From NCBI GenBank assembly GCA_028274465.1, contig CM051456.1:113947397-114011396 (forward strand): DNA of 64,000 nt, written 5' to 3'. How positions within the stretch are numbered: the stretch's first letter is position 1; each line of letters starts with the position of its first letter. Positions 47,301 through 58,931 of the stretch are shown one piece after another. A model generated the notes under the pieces. The model was given only the letters and a program-made list of their open reading frames with translations, made no database searches and was not told where the DNA came from. This DNA comes from Plantago ovata. Lineage: Eukaryota > Streptophyta > Magnoliopsida > Lamiales > Plantaginaceae. The position numbers and the translations under genes are program-made.

Positions 47301-50300
47301 CCTTATAATGCTTTATTGAAAGCATGTGATACTCTGGTGAGTTGCCCATTTTGTATATACAATGAGGTATGGTGGTTGGATTAATTATTTGAAAGGTACT
47401 CCTATAATCATATTACTAATTTAAAAGGTACCCATATATCAGTGACACCAGCTTGCGAGAAACGAATGATGTGTGTAGTATCATCTATCCTTGTTATAAT
47501 CAATTAGTCACACATGAACTGGAGAATTTCCTACTTACAGAAACGAATGTTCAGCATTTCCAAAATTAGTATTCTTATTTAGTCACATGTATTTCACTTA
47601 ATTTGCCTGATATTTCTTATTATGGTTTACTTTACTATTAAGATTGTCTATGCATAGACTAAATCTTACCAATGATGATCCATGTACTTTCATGATGTTC
47701 CAGGATCATCTTGAACGTGCCATGCGGGTATTGGCTAAAATGAAGCGTTTGAATGTTACGGCTGATATCAGGACATATGAAATGCTGTTTAAATTATTTG
47801 GCACTGTTAATGCACCGTATGAAGACGCCAATAGATTATCACAAGCTGAAGCTGCAACAAGGATACATGCCATCGAAATGGATATGGTGAGGCATGGTAT
47901 CCAACACAGTCATGTATCGATGCAGAACTTGGTGAGTGATATATACGTTGATTTCAAATGCTTTTACAAATAAGGAGTAAGTTGAAAGCATTAACATGCA
48001 ACCATCTTTTTGTTTCTTTCTTTCTTTTTGTTATAAAACCTGGCATCAAAAGCAGTATTGTAAAAACATGGCTGTTTAGAAAAATCTCTCAGGACCTGGT
48101 TGCATGCCTGGGCACCTGTGCATCCCTTCTTGCAAAGAACACTTCTTTATGTCCATTCCATACCCCATTGGTGTAAAATTTACGACCACACTCTGACACT
48201 CGCCCATCTATCAACAGCCTGCCCTTTCTTTTCTTACACTAATTGGATATCGAATGGAACATAAAATAGACAGTATATGCACCAGTCTTTTTATGGCGAC
48301 TGGTAACACTCTCATATGAAGCTTATAGAGCAATTAGAAGTTTATCATGTGAACTATTACCTTTTTTTTTTTTGTGGACCTCTTTGCAAGGCCTGTCAGA
48401 GGGACTGTGGTATCAAATGGGGAATTTTGAATCCTGGTCAGATTAGCTAAGTTGTATTTTTTTTTTTTTTGTGTGTGTGTGGGGGGGGGGGGTGCCTGTT
48501 CGACATTGCAAGCAGTGTCATTAGTGATATACCGAGGCTGTAAAATAATTTTAAAACTTCTTGTGTGGAAACTGAAATTGGCATGAATAATTGCTCCTAC
48601 ATGTCCTAGTATCATGTGTCTTTTGCCTTGATTGTGTCAAGTAAACATAAAATATTGTGTTGTTTGAGAAATTACTTGCCAAAAGTCTCCCTCACAAAGA
48701 GATTGTTTTGGTCTGAGTAGGGCTTACTGCTTGCGGATGATGTTAACTTTATTGAAAGAGCTAATATGTTTTTGGGCTGTTACTTTGCAGCTTTAATGGG
48801 GCTGCAAGTAACCCTTTGCCCGACCACAGCAGTCATGTTTCTTGTCTGTCTGTGTTGTTGTAATACACTCCCTGTGTATTTCCCCCCATTAATAATTATC
48901 TTTAAAAAACAAAAAGTGGTTATGCTTGGTAGAAGCACACATATTGTGTACTGATGTCGTGGATTGGATGAAAGAGAGTAGTAGTAAACCATTTGCGAGA
49001 CAGATCAAGAAAATCATCCGAGTTCTTTCCCTTGGATGTAAGGGTTTTAGAATTTTCTTTTCATCTTCTTGATCCTTGGTCTAACCAATTTCGTTCCTAG
49101 ACTTGCATCTTCTCTCTCTTCTCTCTCTCTCTCTCTGTAGCTTTAGATGTTATGTTATCAACCAACTATAAATCTTTTTACATTGATCATATTTTTTACC
49201 TGATCATGTGTACTACTACTACCTACTTAGACCTGTTGGCTTATTTTATGGACTGTTCGACCTCAAACTAATCCTAAATCAGATGGAAAAAAGAATGTCA
49301 ACAGTATAAGTATGGAAACTTAAGATGGGATGGACTCTGGAGTATTCTATGAATAATACATAACTTCATTGGGTTTATGCTCTGCAACGAAGAAAAATAA
49401 AATGCCTGTCATGGCGCCCCTGTTTAGAAAACACTGGTCAAAGTAAACATTGTTTTATTTCACCTTTTGTTTGCAGTGGAGAAGTAGTCACTAGTCAGCA
49501 TTAGCTATTAGTTCATCTGGCAGAATAAGTTGTGCATTCGGCATGGTGTAATACAAAGAGATCTCACCCAAGACATTTAAAAGTTAGCTTTTAATTGTTG
49601 CATACTAACTTGCATCATCGTCGAGCTGCTTTTGTTAGGATAACTTACATAGTGAAAACATAATCTATTTGCGGCTAGTATCAAAGGGTTATTTATTCCT
49701 TGCTCTTTGCCAGCTGAAAGCACTTGGAATGGAGGGAATGACAAGTGAACTGATAAGATGTCTGAATGTTGCGGAGGACCTGTTCATCAATGCAGACACT
49801 AAAAGTTGGATAATATTATACAGCATTGTTCTGGATTCACTTGTGGAGGCTAAAGAAGTAAGTGTTCCCTGGTCTTTTGTGTTCTCAGCTCATTTTACCT
49901 TACATCCTCATGTGTCCGAGAATTCATAATGTTTTCTCTTTCTTTTTAGACTCCTGCAGCTATTGAGATATTCAAGAGAATGATTTCACATGGATTCAGA
50001 CCAGATACAGTCACTTATAATATCATGATCAATTGCTGTGGTGTTATCAGATGTTATAAATCTGCTTGCGCCGTCGTTTCCATGATGATTCGCAGTGGCT
50101 TCTGTCCCGTAAGAATGACTTATACTGCTCTCACCAAGGTACTTTATTACGTGTAATTTTTTGGGACCACTGCTTTTATACAAGCAAGCTTTGTGGCTGA
50201 TATATTGTACAATATGTTGCATTATTTTATAGATCCTTCTGGGATTCGAAGACTTTGACGAAGCACTTAAACTGCTTGAGCTGGCTCGCTCAGAAGGGAT

Positions 50301-51046
50301 TCGACCTGACGTGCTGTTTTATAACACCATTATTAAGCAAGCTGGTGAAAAGGTAATGTACATGGTAACATAAAATAAGTAATCCATGTTGAGGAGTAAC
50401 CAAAATTCAAGGTCTCTATTATTGCAATAAATTCCATTACTGTTATGATAATTTCTGTAGTTTTATCACTTACATCCGGGTAAAGAGCAGTTTTGTCAAA
50501 AAAATGACATCATGCCCTAGACTTTGTTCTCTCTTTACTAGTACTTTTGCTATAAAACTTTAGCTGCGGACTGTTCAGTCCTCAAGTTCTATTATTCTGC
50601 TTGCAATTTGCAATTTTGGTTGATTGACACTTGTTGCTAAATTTGAACTCCAGGGAAGAATTGATTTGGTGGAGCTGCTTGTCGAGCAGATGCACCAGGA
50701 TGAGATCAAGCCTGATACGTCAACCTGCGAATGCGTTTTCTCCGCATACGCAAACTATGGATTTAATACTACGGCCCTGGAAGCATTGCAGGTTTTGAGT
50801 TTGAGAATGATTTCTAAAGATAATGATATTCTCATAGAGGCCAGGATGAAGTATGAAAGTCTAATTTTCACTGAGAATGATGAAGCGGAGTCTCAGATAA
50901 TTAAAATTTTTAGAACATCTCCTACCCTTTGTACGGCTATGCTAAACTTGAGGTGGTGTTCAATGATGGGATGTACTGTATCATGGGCACCAAATAATAG
51001 TCCTTGGGCTCAACGGCTATCACTAACTCATGCAAGTGCAGCTTAA
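41372..51046 (+). CDS. Pentatricopeptide repeat protein, At1g76280-like
   Basis: Fourteen exons join in frame to about 824 residues: 41372-41385, 41495-41547, 42322-42379, 42575-42776, 43024-43128, 45207-45389, 46325-46840, 46985-47080, 47163-47336, 47704-47931, 49714-49857, 49950-50138, 50233-50352, 50654-51046. The repeats are plain in the second half, for example AIEIFKRMISHGFRPDTVTY, ALKLLELARSEGIRPDVLFY and LVEQMHQDEIKPDTSTC, each ~35 residues with the usual P-D turn. PPR proteins bind organellar RNA; the chloroplast or mitochondrial target is unknown. Order and wording of the protein fit the intron-rich plant gene known as At1g76280, unusual among PPR genes, most of which lack introns. 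The true start may be upstream because the frame is open before Met at 41372, and the first three exons are tiny and less sure. Introns are long and hold a YSL fragment. Confidence 0.85.
44119..44296 (+). pseudogene. YSL metal-nicotianamine transporter, N-terminal fragment in PPR intron
   Basis: MDRSPSITKKIDSIEDEKSA, then YESKELPPWQKQLTFR and VFFVVFILGILFTCIV is the start of a Yellow Stripe-Like (OPT family) transporter: the acidic N-terminus, the PPWxKQLTxR block and the first membrane helix. Intact proteins have about 670 residues; homology stops within the first helix region at about 44296. It lies in the intron between the PPR exons ending at 43128 and starting at 45207, on the same strand. 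The leader before the ATG seems to be present too. It is a 5' fragment of a gene and cannot encode a transporter. Confidence 0.78.
44272..44431 (+). repeat. 80-bp tandem duplication at the YSL fragment's break
   Basis: TTCACTTGCATTGTCAGACG (44275) recurs 80 bases later as TTCACTTACATTGTCAGATG, followed in both copies by TACTGATCT and CTTTATTCCARTTGCCCTG. The first unit begins inside the YSL homology, so the duplication happened after or with the fragment's formation. Confidence 0.8.
49109..49136 (+). repeat. CT microsatellite in PPR intron
   Basis: TCTCTCTCTTC followed by about nine CT units, inside the intron between exons ending 47931 and starting 49714. Confidence 0.9.
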
Positions 51047-52564
51047 TAGGGTAGGCAAGTTTTGTAGAGGGTAGGTGAGTTTGTGTTCTGTACAAAGCTC
51101 CCAGTTTTGATGATCTTGCAATATAGATGATGTTTGTTGTAATAAACTTGGTCGGGTGTACTAGATAGATTTGGACCCGCAATACTTATTGGGTAGAAGG
51201 ACAAGTGTGAGTCCGGCATGAGTTCGGGCCCATAGAGTTTCATTTTTATGGTATGGGTAGAATTTACATCTGCCAGCGGAATCTTGTTCCAAACGGGAGG
51301 GTCAAAGATTTCACGAAGATGAAGGAGAAACTACTGTTGTACTTGGGTATGAGATTGCTTGAGGAGGGGGATGAATCAAGAATCTCATACCGTCTCTCCA
51401 AGTACTCTGTTGTAACAAAAAAAATTCTTTTCGTTCTGTTTATTGCACACAGCTTTGTCATACACAAAACATTATACATAGCTTTGTTAACCAGACTAGT
51501 TATGGCTGATAGTCTAATAGACAAGAGCATAACATCAGTTTACTCCGATTTACATTCTGAGATGTCTAATTAGTCTTTCCGCTACTACTTTCATCTGAAA
51601 TATCGATATCCCTGCCTGTCTTCATCTAGTTATATAACAAACCTGGCTTCAGAGAGTGGTTGTACTGGTTTGGTCGAATTCAATTAAACTTTTATCTCAA
51701 TATTTCAATCGCAATAAGGTGCGTATATAGATCATTTTTTCAAGTAGATAGTGTATGGTTCGAGTGTGATTTTTTCTCAATTATCCGTATGATTAGTACT
51801 TCTACTACAGAACAATAACTTATAGTAACTTTTAATTTTCAAGATTTATTATAAATTTTAAAATTATTATGATATGAGTATAATAAATTAATATTAAAGT
51901 GAAATAAAGAATATGATTTAAAAGAAATGAGAATGATAGTAGTATTTTCAATGTTTAAAGAGAGGGTGAAGGAGAGAAATTTCAATGTTTATTTTTAAAT
52001 GAGTCGAAAATTAATAAAACATGAGATAGAAATTGACAGGGAATGAATATCTGAGGCTTTTTTTTTTCCCTACTCTCAAATCTGAATGAAATCCAAACAC
52101 CACAAAAATTCCTCAGAATTAAACCTTTTTCCTTTTCAAGTAAATTTTCATCTCCGTTTCTTACCTACATACAGTAATGATTTCCATTCATTCCTCATCA
52201 TCATCCATTATTCCCCCACACGGAGTTCCAAAACACTGACACAACATTAACCTTACCCATAAAGTAAAGAATCTTTTTCCCCAATCCCTAAAAACTCTCT
52301 CATTCCCACACCACTGAATTTATTTAAATCCAACATTTAACCCCCAACTTTCCATTAATTCAACATTGAGTACCTGAATCAGCTGTCGCTTTCATAGTAC
52401 AGTCCAAAGCGTAAACCTCCAGATTGTTGGCTTGGCTTCCCTGATGAAATCCAAAAATGAAAATCCATGATGATTAATGTTCCCTCCATTTCTCCTCCTG
52501 GATTCTTCTAAACGGAATCATCAAAACCCCCAATATTACACCTCCGATTCCCCTTACGCCGCCT
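51047..52564. other. Spacer between PPR and O-fucosyltransferase genes
   Basis: PPR 3' UTR probably extends some 200 bases. A foldback lies at 51339-51405. The stretch from about 52050 is leader- and promoter-like for the next gene, rich in CTC and CCA. Confidence 0.45.
51339..51405. repeat. 67-bp imperfect hairpin
   Basis: GTACTTGG and CCAAGTAC pair at the outside, GTATGAGATT and AATCTCATAC inside them, and CTTGA with TCAAG near the loop; a 7-base bulge (CGTCTCT) sits on the right arm only. About 23 base pairs in total. Confidence 0.75.
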
Positions 52565-55500
52565 ATGGCCCTCCATCGGCGGCGACACCACTACCGCCAC
52601 CGCCTCTTCCCTCTCATTTCCGCCATCTCCGCTTCCATCCTATTCCTCTTCGTTCTCATCTGTTTCCTCGCCCCTTCGCCGCGCGAAATCGATCATCTCC
52701 GCCACCATGCCACGGTGAGTCCTCACCAGCTGTTGTTGTTGCTATGCTTTTTGTTTTTATCGATTGATTTGTTGATGATTTTTTATTTTTTTGGTGATTG
52801 GTGACCTAGATGAATACTCAGATTCGTGGCATTGGGAATCGACCTGCTACTGGTTTTCGTGTTCCGGTGAGGGTTTCTATTTGTTTGATTGGTTTTTTTT
52901 TTTTGGAAATATGGTAGTGTAGTGTTAGATTGGATCTGAGTTATGTGCTGAATGGGGTATTTGTTGGCAAATGAGATCTAGGACGATGGATGGCTGCGAG
53001 GCCGTGATCTCTGGAGCTCGAAGAATGCAGAGTTTTATTCTGGATGTAGCAATGCCAGCAGCAAATATCCAAGTCTGTACACTAGTTTCACAGCTATTTA
53101 TTGAAGTTTATCATTTGTTTTGTTGTGTTTCTAAGAGATTTTCATATTTGGCCTGTTATGCATTGCAGAAGCTGCTGACATTACTCGTTCTAATCGATAC
53201 TTGGCGATTGCGACCAGTGGAGGTTTAAACCAGCAAAGAACTGGGGTATGAATATTTACCAATTTGGTAGAGTGGTTTTATATTGGGCGCTTTCCTGTGA
53301 TGCAAATAGCTAACTTAGGGCAACTAAAAATGTAAACAAATGTTCTTTGCATTGGAGAACTTGGTAATTGCATTAATATTGCCGTCCAAAATAATACATG
53401 GAGATTACATTACATATGCATGTGTAATGAACTTATGATAGTGGCTGAAATCAAAGTAGCTCTATTCATCCTCTATCTTCCATTTGGTTTTGAGTTAGAT
53501 AAATCAGCATGATTGGTGGAGTATTATTATTAGATTAAAATTACATAAACCTTGACAGAAATGATTTGTGTCCGCCCCCGCCTCAATGAAATTACCAGTG
53601 ATGCTTTGTTCTTATTTTTTTTATAGTGTAAGCCCTGATTTTGGATCCCACCACTGGGAATTGAATCTATTCATGTTATTTGTAGATAACGGATGCTGTT
53701 GTTGCTGCTCGGATATTGAATGCGACCCTCGTCGTCCCAAAGCTGGACAAGATGTCTTTCTGGAAGGATGCCAGGTAGGTCTTATAAAATGCGAATATGC
53801 AAGACTTTTACACTTTGAGTGCTTTTTATTTTTCTGATCCTCAATGTGCTTTATTTGTAGCAATTTCTCGGAGATCTTTGATGTTGATTGGTTTATATCA
53901 TATCTGGAAAAAGATGTCAAAATCGTGAAAGATCTCCCACCAAGAAGAGGACAGGTGTGGATTCCACATAGAATGCGTGTTCCAAGAAAGTGCAACGAGC
54001 GGTGCTATATCAATCGTTTAGTACCTGTACTATCAAAAAAGCACGTAAGTCAATGCATTGCTTAAACATACACCTGAACATTTTTGTTTGGATGTACCTT
54101 GGCTGAGTTTTGGATGGTATAGAGTTCTTGCCTTTCCATCCTATTTCATGGTCGAGTGCTTTATGTGCAAATTTTATGTTGGAGCGATAAGATGATCTAT
54201 ATGAAGATGGAATTTGTTGCGGCCAGCGTACATAGACTGGTCCATAACTTTTTTGTTTCTAATTGGAATGCCCAAGATGCTGTGAAAGTTTAAGATGTTG
54301 AATTTTTCAAGGAACTGAATTGTACATAATTTTACTCTCAACGGCTGGGTCCTATGTCCTACAGTTCATTGGATTTCAGTGTAACTTCTAAGGGGCATTA
54401 ATTTGACAGACTTGTGTACCCAGAGCTATATGTTTGAACTGCGTATTTTCTGAGTTTTGTTTTAGTTGGATAAACTTGGTGCTATTTATATTCTTTTTAC
54501 TGTGAGTTGGCTTGAAAGGGATAAACTAGTTCTATTATGATGCATGCTCCTTTCATGACTCAAATATGTTTGAGATGGACGTTGAAACTCACATTGAGTT
54601 ACTACAGTTGAACTGATCCCTAATTATGTGTGCAAAATTACTTTTGAAACGATTCCTTTGCTGTGTGGTTATAATGACATATCTCGTTCTCACAGGCTAT
54701 TCAATTGACCAAGTTCGACTATAGACTGGCAAATAGGTTGGACCCAGATTTGCAGAGGCTTAGGTGTAGAGTCAACTATCACGCGCTGAAGTTCACGAAT
54801 CCCATACTTGAAATGGGTCGAAATCTGGTGCAGAGAATGAGGAAGAAGAGCCAGCATTATATTGCTCTACATCTAAGGTAGTTAAAATGTTTTTTCTTCT
54901 GTCTTACGGATCTCTCTCCCCCCCCCCCCCCCCGGTTGCTGATACACTGTAGAACACCTAAAAGAGATCAGTTTAGGTCGTCATCTAACTGAACCTGTGC
55001 ATTTTTTATTGTTCTGTCTTCTGTGTTACTATTCTCTTTGCTGCAACACTTTTGTTGCCAATTATGTAACCTATTGATTTTCTCTACTTTTTGTATTAAA
55101 TTTGGCTTTTTCTGTACTTGTGCCATTTAAAGGGTACACCTATACTTTATTTATGTTGCGTTCTGATATGTTTAATATATTATTAGATATGGATTGAAAT
55201 AACTCATTATGGTGGTGTTATCTTGTACAGGTTCGAGGCTGATATGCTTGCATTCTCAGGATGCTATTATGGTGGTGGAGACAAAGAGAGACAGGAGTTG
55301 GGTAAAATTCGACGTAGGTGGAAAACTTTACATGTAAGTGCATATAAGCTACAATTATGAATGTCATAATAATTATGTGGGCACAGAAAGACATAGTTGA
55401 AGGCAACATATGTTCCGTGATTGTTTATTACTGCTCTACAATTAAGTGCTCTATTTATGGCGTTGGTATGGCCAGTCCAGAACATACACCATTCTGTTGA

Positions 55501-56715
55501 AAAGAAAAACGTGGACGTGTTTAATTTTTATGTTGATTGCCATGCACACAAACCAGCATTTTCATATACATATATATATGGATGATGATTATATGAACAT
55601 TTTCATGACTTGTCAAAGTGGCATATTCCATTTCAATGTGCAGCTTTCGTTTAACATGAAATACAGAGGACATTCAAGTCTTATTTTTATTTATTTGCAG
55701 ATAAGCAATCCAGACAAGGGCAGAAGGCAAGGAAGGTGTCCTCTTACACCTGAAGAAGTGGGTCTTCTGTTAAGAGCACTTGGTTATGACAGAGAGACCC
55801 ATATTTATGTAGCTTCTGGGGATGTATATGGAGGAGAAGAGACATTGGCCCCCCTTAAAGCTCTTTTTCCCAACTTCTATTCAAAAGATACCATAGCCAG
55901 CAAGGAGGAATTAGAACCTTTTTCTGAATTTTCCTCTCGGATGGCTGCTTTAGATTTCATGGTATGTGATGAAAGTGATGTATTTGTCACAAATAACAAC
56001 GGAAACATGGCAAAGATTTTAGCAGGCCGAAGGTATGTCTTTCCTTGCTCTGTCTTCTGGTATCTGGACGTCTCTTATAATTTCTTTTGGAATTTATGCT
56101 GATATTGCCCTTGATTCATAGACTTCAGTTTGCTGACACTCCCATAAAAAGCCTAGAAAGTTCCTTTTTCATTATAACATAAATGAAAACAAATTGCACT
56201 TTTGAGACTTTTGTGTAGGTACTTAGAAACGTTACCTGAAATGTCGCAAAATGTTGCTAGTTTCAACAGCCTAAATGCACCTCTAAACAACTTTAATCCT
56301 TCTTTTGTGCAGGAGATACTTTGGACACAAACCTACTATCCGTCCAAATGCTAAAAAACTATACAGGTTATTCATGAATCGAGAAAACATGACCTGGGAA
56401 GAATTCGCCTCAAAAGCTCGTACATATCAGAAGGGGTTTATGGGGGCGCCGAAGGAGTTGAGGCCTGGCAGGGGAGCTTTTCACGAGAATCCATCTACAT
56501 GCATTTGTGAAGATTCCAGTGCAAAAGATAAGACGGATTCTGTTCCCAAGAAGGATTCAATTGCTGAAGATGAGAACCCCAATGATGAAGATGATCCTGA
56601 AGATGAAGATGATCAAACAAGTCAGCAGGGTAACACTTCGTACAATGGAACAAGCGCGGACTATGACACGTCATTATCTGAAGAAACTGAGTTGGAAGAA
56701 CTGCTTTCTGACTGA
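52565..56715 (+). CDS. O-fucosyltransferase family protein (type II membrane, Golgi)
   Basis: Ten exons join in frame to 555 residues: 52565-52714, 52810-52866, 52982-53072, 53169-53245, 53686-53774, 53861-54044, 54696-54877, 55231-55333, 55701-56032, 56313-56715. The N-terminus is a short basic tail (MALHRRRHHYRHR) and one membrane helix (about 14-37), as for Golgi glycosyltransferases. The plant GDP-fucose O-fucosyltransferase domain (former DUF246) shows in order: YLAIATSGGLNQQRTGI, DAVVAARILNATLVVPKLD, FWKDASNFSEIFDVDWF, HLRFEADMLAFSGC (His275, Arg277, Glu279), CPLTPEEVGLLLRALG, IYVASGDVYGG and FVTNNNGNMAKILAGRR. It ends in an acidic low-complexity tail (EDENPNDEDDPEDEDD). The start was chosen because it places the basic tail and helix first and joins in frame. 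The acceptor sugar or protein is unknown; some family members act on cell-wall glycans or on proteins. Confidence 0.93.
54918..54933 (+). repeat. 16-C homopolymer in O-fucosyltransferase intron
   Basis: An uninterrupted C run between exons 7 and 8. Similar runs occur in other introns: 14 C at 11660-11673 and 12 G at 48481-48492 after GT repeats. Confidence 0.95.
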
Positions 56716-57545
56716 CTTACACTCTACGCCAGAACACATTTGCTGATGACTATAATTTATCTTCAACGACCTGCTGGAAGCAAAGGTTTATCCAAGATCT
56801 GCTATTTTTTCTTCTGACAGCAGAATTATTTTTATCTGGAAAATACAAGAGTCATCATCATGCGAGTATCCTTGCACTCCAAGAAGATTAACTTTGACCG
56901 TGTTCCTGAGGTTGTAGAAACACCCCCTCAAGTTGTAAAAACACCATCGTAGAAGAGCAACACATGAAGGTACCCAAAGATAAGGGAAGCTTGCACAGCC
57001 TCTGTATCTAACAGTTAGGCCCAAATCTGTGGGGGACATATAATCAGACCATTGGTATGACCCGTTTATATACTGCTGGTCTGATTTCTGGCATGATATA
57101 AACTTGGATAATTTTGTGATCTAAGCAGGCACAGAGTTGTGCAGTGTTCTTGCAAAGATCGTGGATCCATGGCTAACTATGGATGAAACTGGATGTTTTT
57201 GGTGGATATTGTAAATTGTGTTGTCTGATATATAAACTTGAATGGCTAACTCGGTCTTATACTGTCTACATCTTCAATCATACCTGATGGTGTATGCTGT
57301 CTCTTTTCTGCTTTTGAATTAAAAACTCAGCTTCTGTTCATCTTCTCATGCATGAGAATAGATTATGTGTGCGAGTTGGAACTCTTTTTGTGATTGTGTA
57401 GCCTATATCCCAGAAGATGTAATTGTTATATATTATGGCTATCAGGTAGAGATTGGGTTTGAATATCGACTTGGCCTACTGTTTGGGGTTATCTGTAGGT
57501 GTTTAAGTGTGTTCAAGTACAGTAAAATGAAATACTTCAACTCAG

Positions 57546-57758
57546 GTCTATCAAGCCAGAATGTACACGACAATCTCATCCAACGGAGGTAAATTTATCT
57601 TTACTGTCAGCTTCTGCCATGCCATTTACCTTCATGCAAGAGGCTGTGCCGCATGAGTCAGCTTTCATCGGTTGAGAGCAAACTTTTCAGGGACTAAAGT
57701 TGGCTCCAAAAAGAAGAAACACAGGATTGTGAAGTGGGAAGATCAGATCACTCACTGA
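57546..57758 (+). other. Unidentified two-exon open stretch
   Basis: CAG/GTCTATC... to GGAG/GTAAAT (57546-57588) joins in frame to TTTTCAG/GGACTAAAG... ending in TGA (57691-57758), giving VYQARMYTTISSNGGTKVG then SKKKKHRIVKWEDQITH and stop. Splice sites are good and the phase matches, but I do not know the protein. It could be the 3' end of a captured or decayed gene. Confidence 0.3.
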
Positions 57759-58376
57759 ATGATTTTTTTTTTAAAAAAACAGACAAATATTACAACTCAC
57801 CGTATGATTCCTGGTTATGGAATTTGAACACGTTGTGGCTCTCGAAACAAAAATTTAACTACTATTCTAAAATAATAGAAAAAGTTGGTGTGAATTAATA
57901 ATGATACAAGGACTTGATCATGCATGTCTTCGGGGTATAATCCTAGTAATTCTAATGGATTTTTCAAGATACAAGTTTTGTGTTATCCATTTTAATCTTC
58001 TAAGAGAGCATGGTAATCATTCTACTATGCTCTCTCAGATAGAAATTTTAACAATATGCTTACTCATAGGATTGCGAGTTTAGACGGAAGTTTCAAAAAG
58101 AGGGATCAAATCGAGTTGAAGAAGAACTATGAACTATCAACATCGAAATCACTTCTACTTAATTAAAAAGTTAACCGTATATAAATTGTTGATGATAGCT
58201 AGTTATCTACATTATGAATTAAAAACGGATGGACAAGTGCAGGTGCTATTGTTCGATTCTCGGCCGGACAATTTGTAATGGCTGCTGCAGAATTTTTGAG
58301 ACGCAGTGATCATTTTACTGCTGAATTTTTTTATTATACAAATTAACTCTAAAACGGTTGTCTCTTGCCTTAATAG

Positions 58377-58504
58377 GGAGAAATCAGCAGCCAGGACCGC
58401 AACACCAAATTTTGCCGGATGAAATCAGAGATGACATCAAAAGGCTCAAGGAAGTACAAGTGGATTTTGTGTACGGGCAGAAAACAAAACACGTTGGCAA
58501 ATGA
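58377..58504 (+). other. Unidentified final-exon-like open stretch
   Basis: After an AG acceptor (TTAATAG) the frame RNQQPGPQHQILPDEIRDD then IKRLKEVQVDFVYGQKTKHVGK ends in TGA at 58502-58504. Composition is protein-like (charged helix), but the family is unknown to me and no upstream exon is certain. Confidence 0.3.
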
Positions 58505-58931
58505 ATTAAGTAGTAACACTTTTGGCCAATGTAATACTTGGTATATTAGAATCTGCTCCCTTATGGTTAAACAAGTATTTAGATGATGATTTTAGACATG
58601 TGCGTATCAGATATGTACCTAAAGACAGTATGTTTAGTAGTTAATGCAATTAACTTTCCTTTTTCCAAAAATAAAAAGTAAAAAAAAAATTGCATCCATA
58701 ATTTATCTAGAATAGCGATTCCTTTTTAGCTAGTTTCGACATTTTTAGTTTTTACTGCTGTAATGTAAGCAGCATTTCCCAATAGTGAAAACTGAAAGTG
58801 TAAGCAGAATTTTCCATTCAAAACCCAACAACTTTTAACACAGCTGACTGTCAGTTGATTATGATCATCTAACTACTGGAGGAGAAAGATAAAATAGCTC
58901 CATCATCCACTGCCGATTAACATTGGATACG

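Larger units (their letters stand above)
56716..58931. other. Spacer between O-fucosyltransferase and EIPR1 genes
   Basis: O-fucosyltransferase 3' UTR probably covers the first 500 bases. Two exon-like open stretches are listed separately. The remainder up to 58931 is promoter and leader for EIPR1. Confidence 0.45.

Noticed and set aside
52477-52767. Proline-rich frame starting upstream of the O-fucosyltransferase ATG
   Set aside because: It is out of frame with the enzyme, and the 52565 start gives the expected basic tail plus membrane helix.
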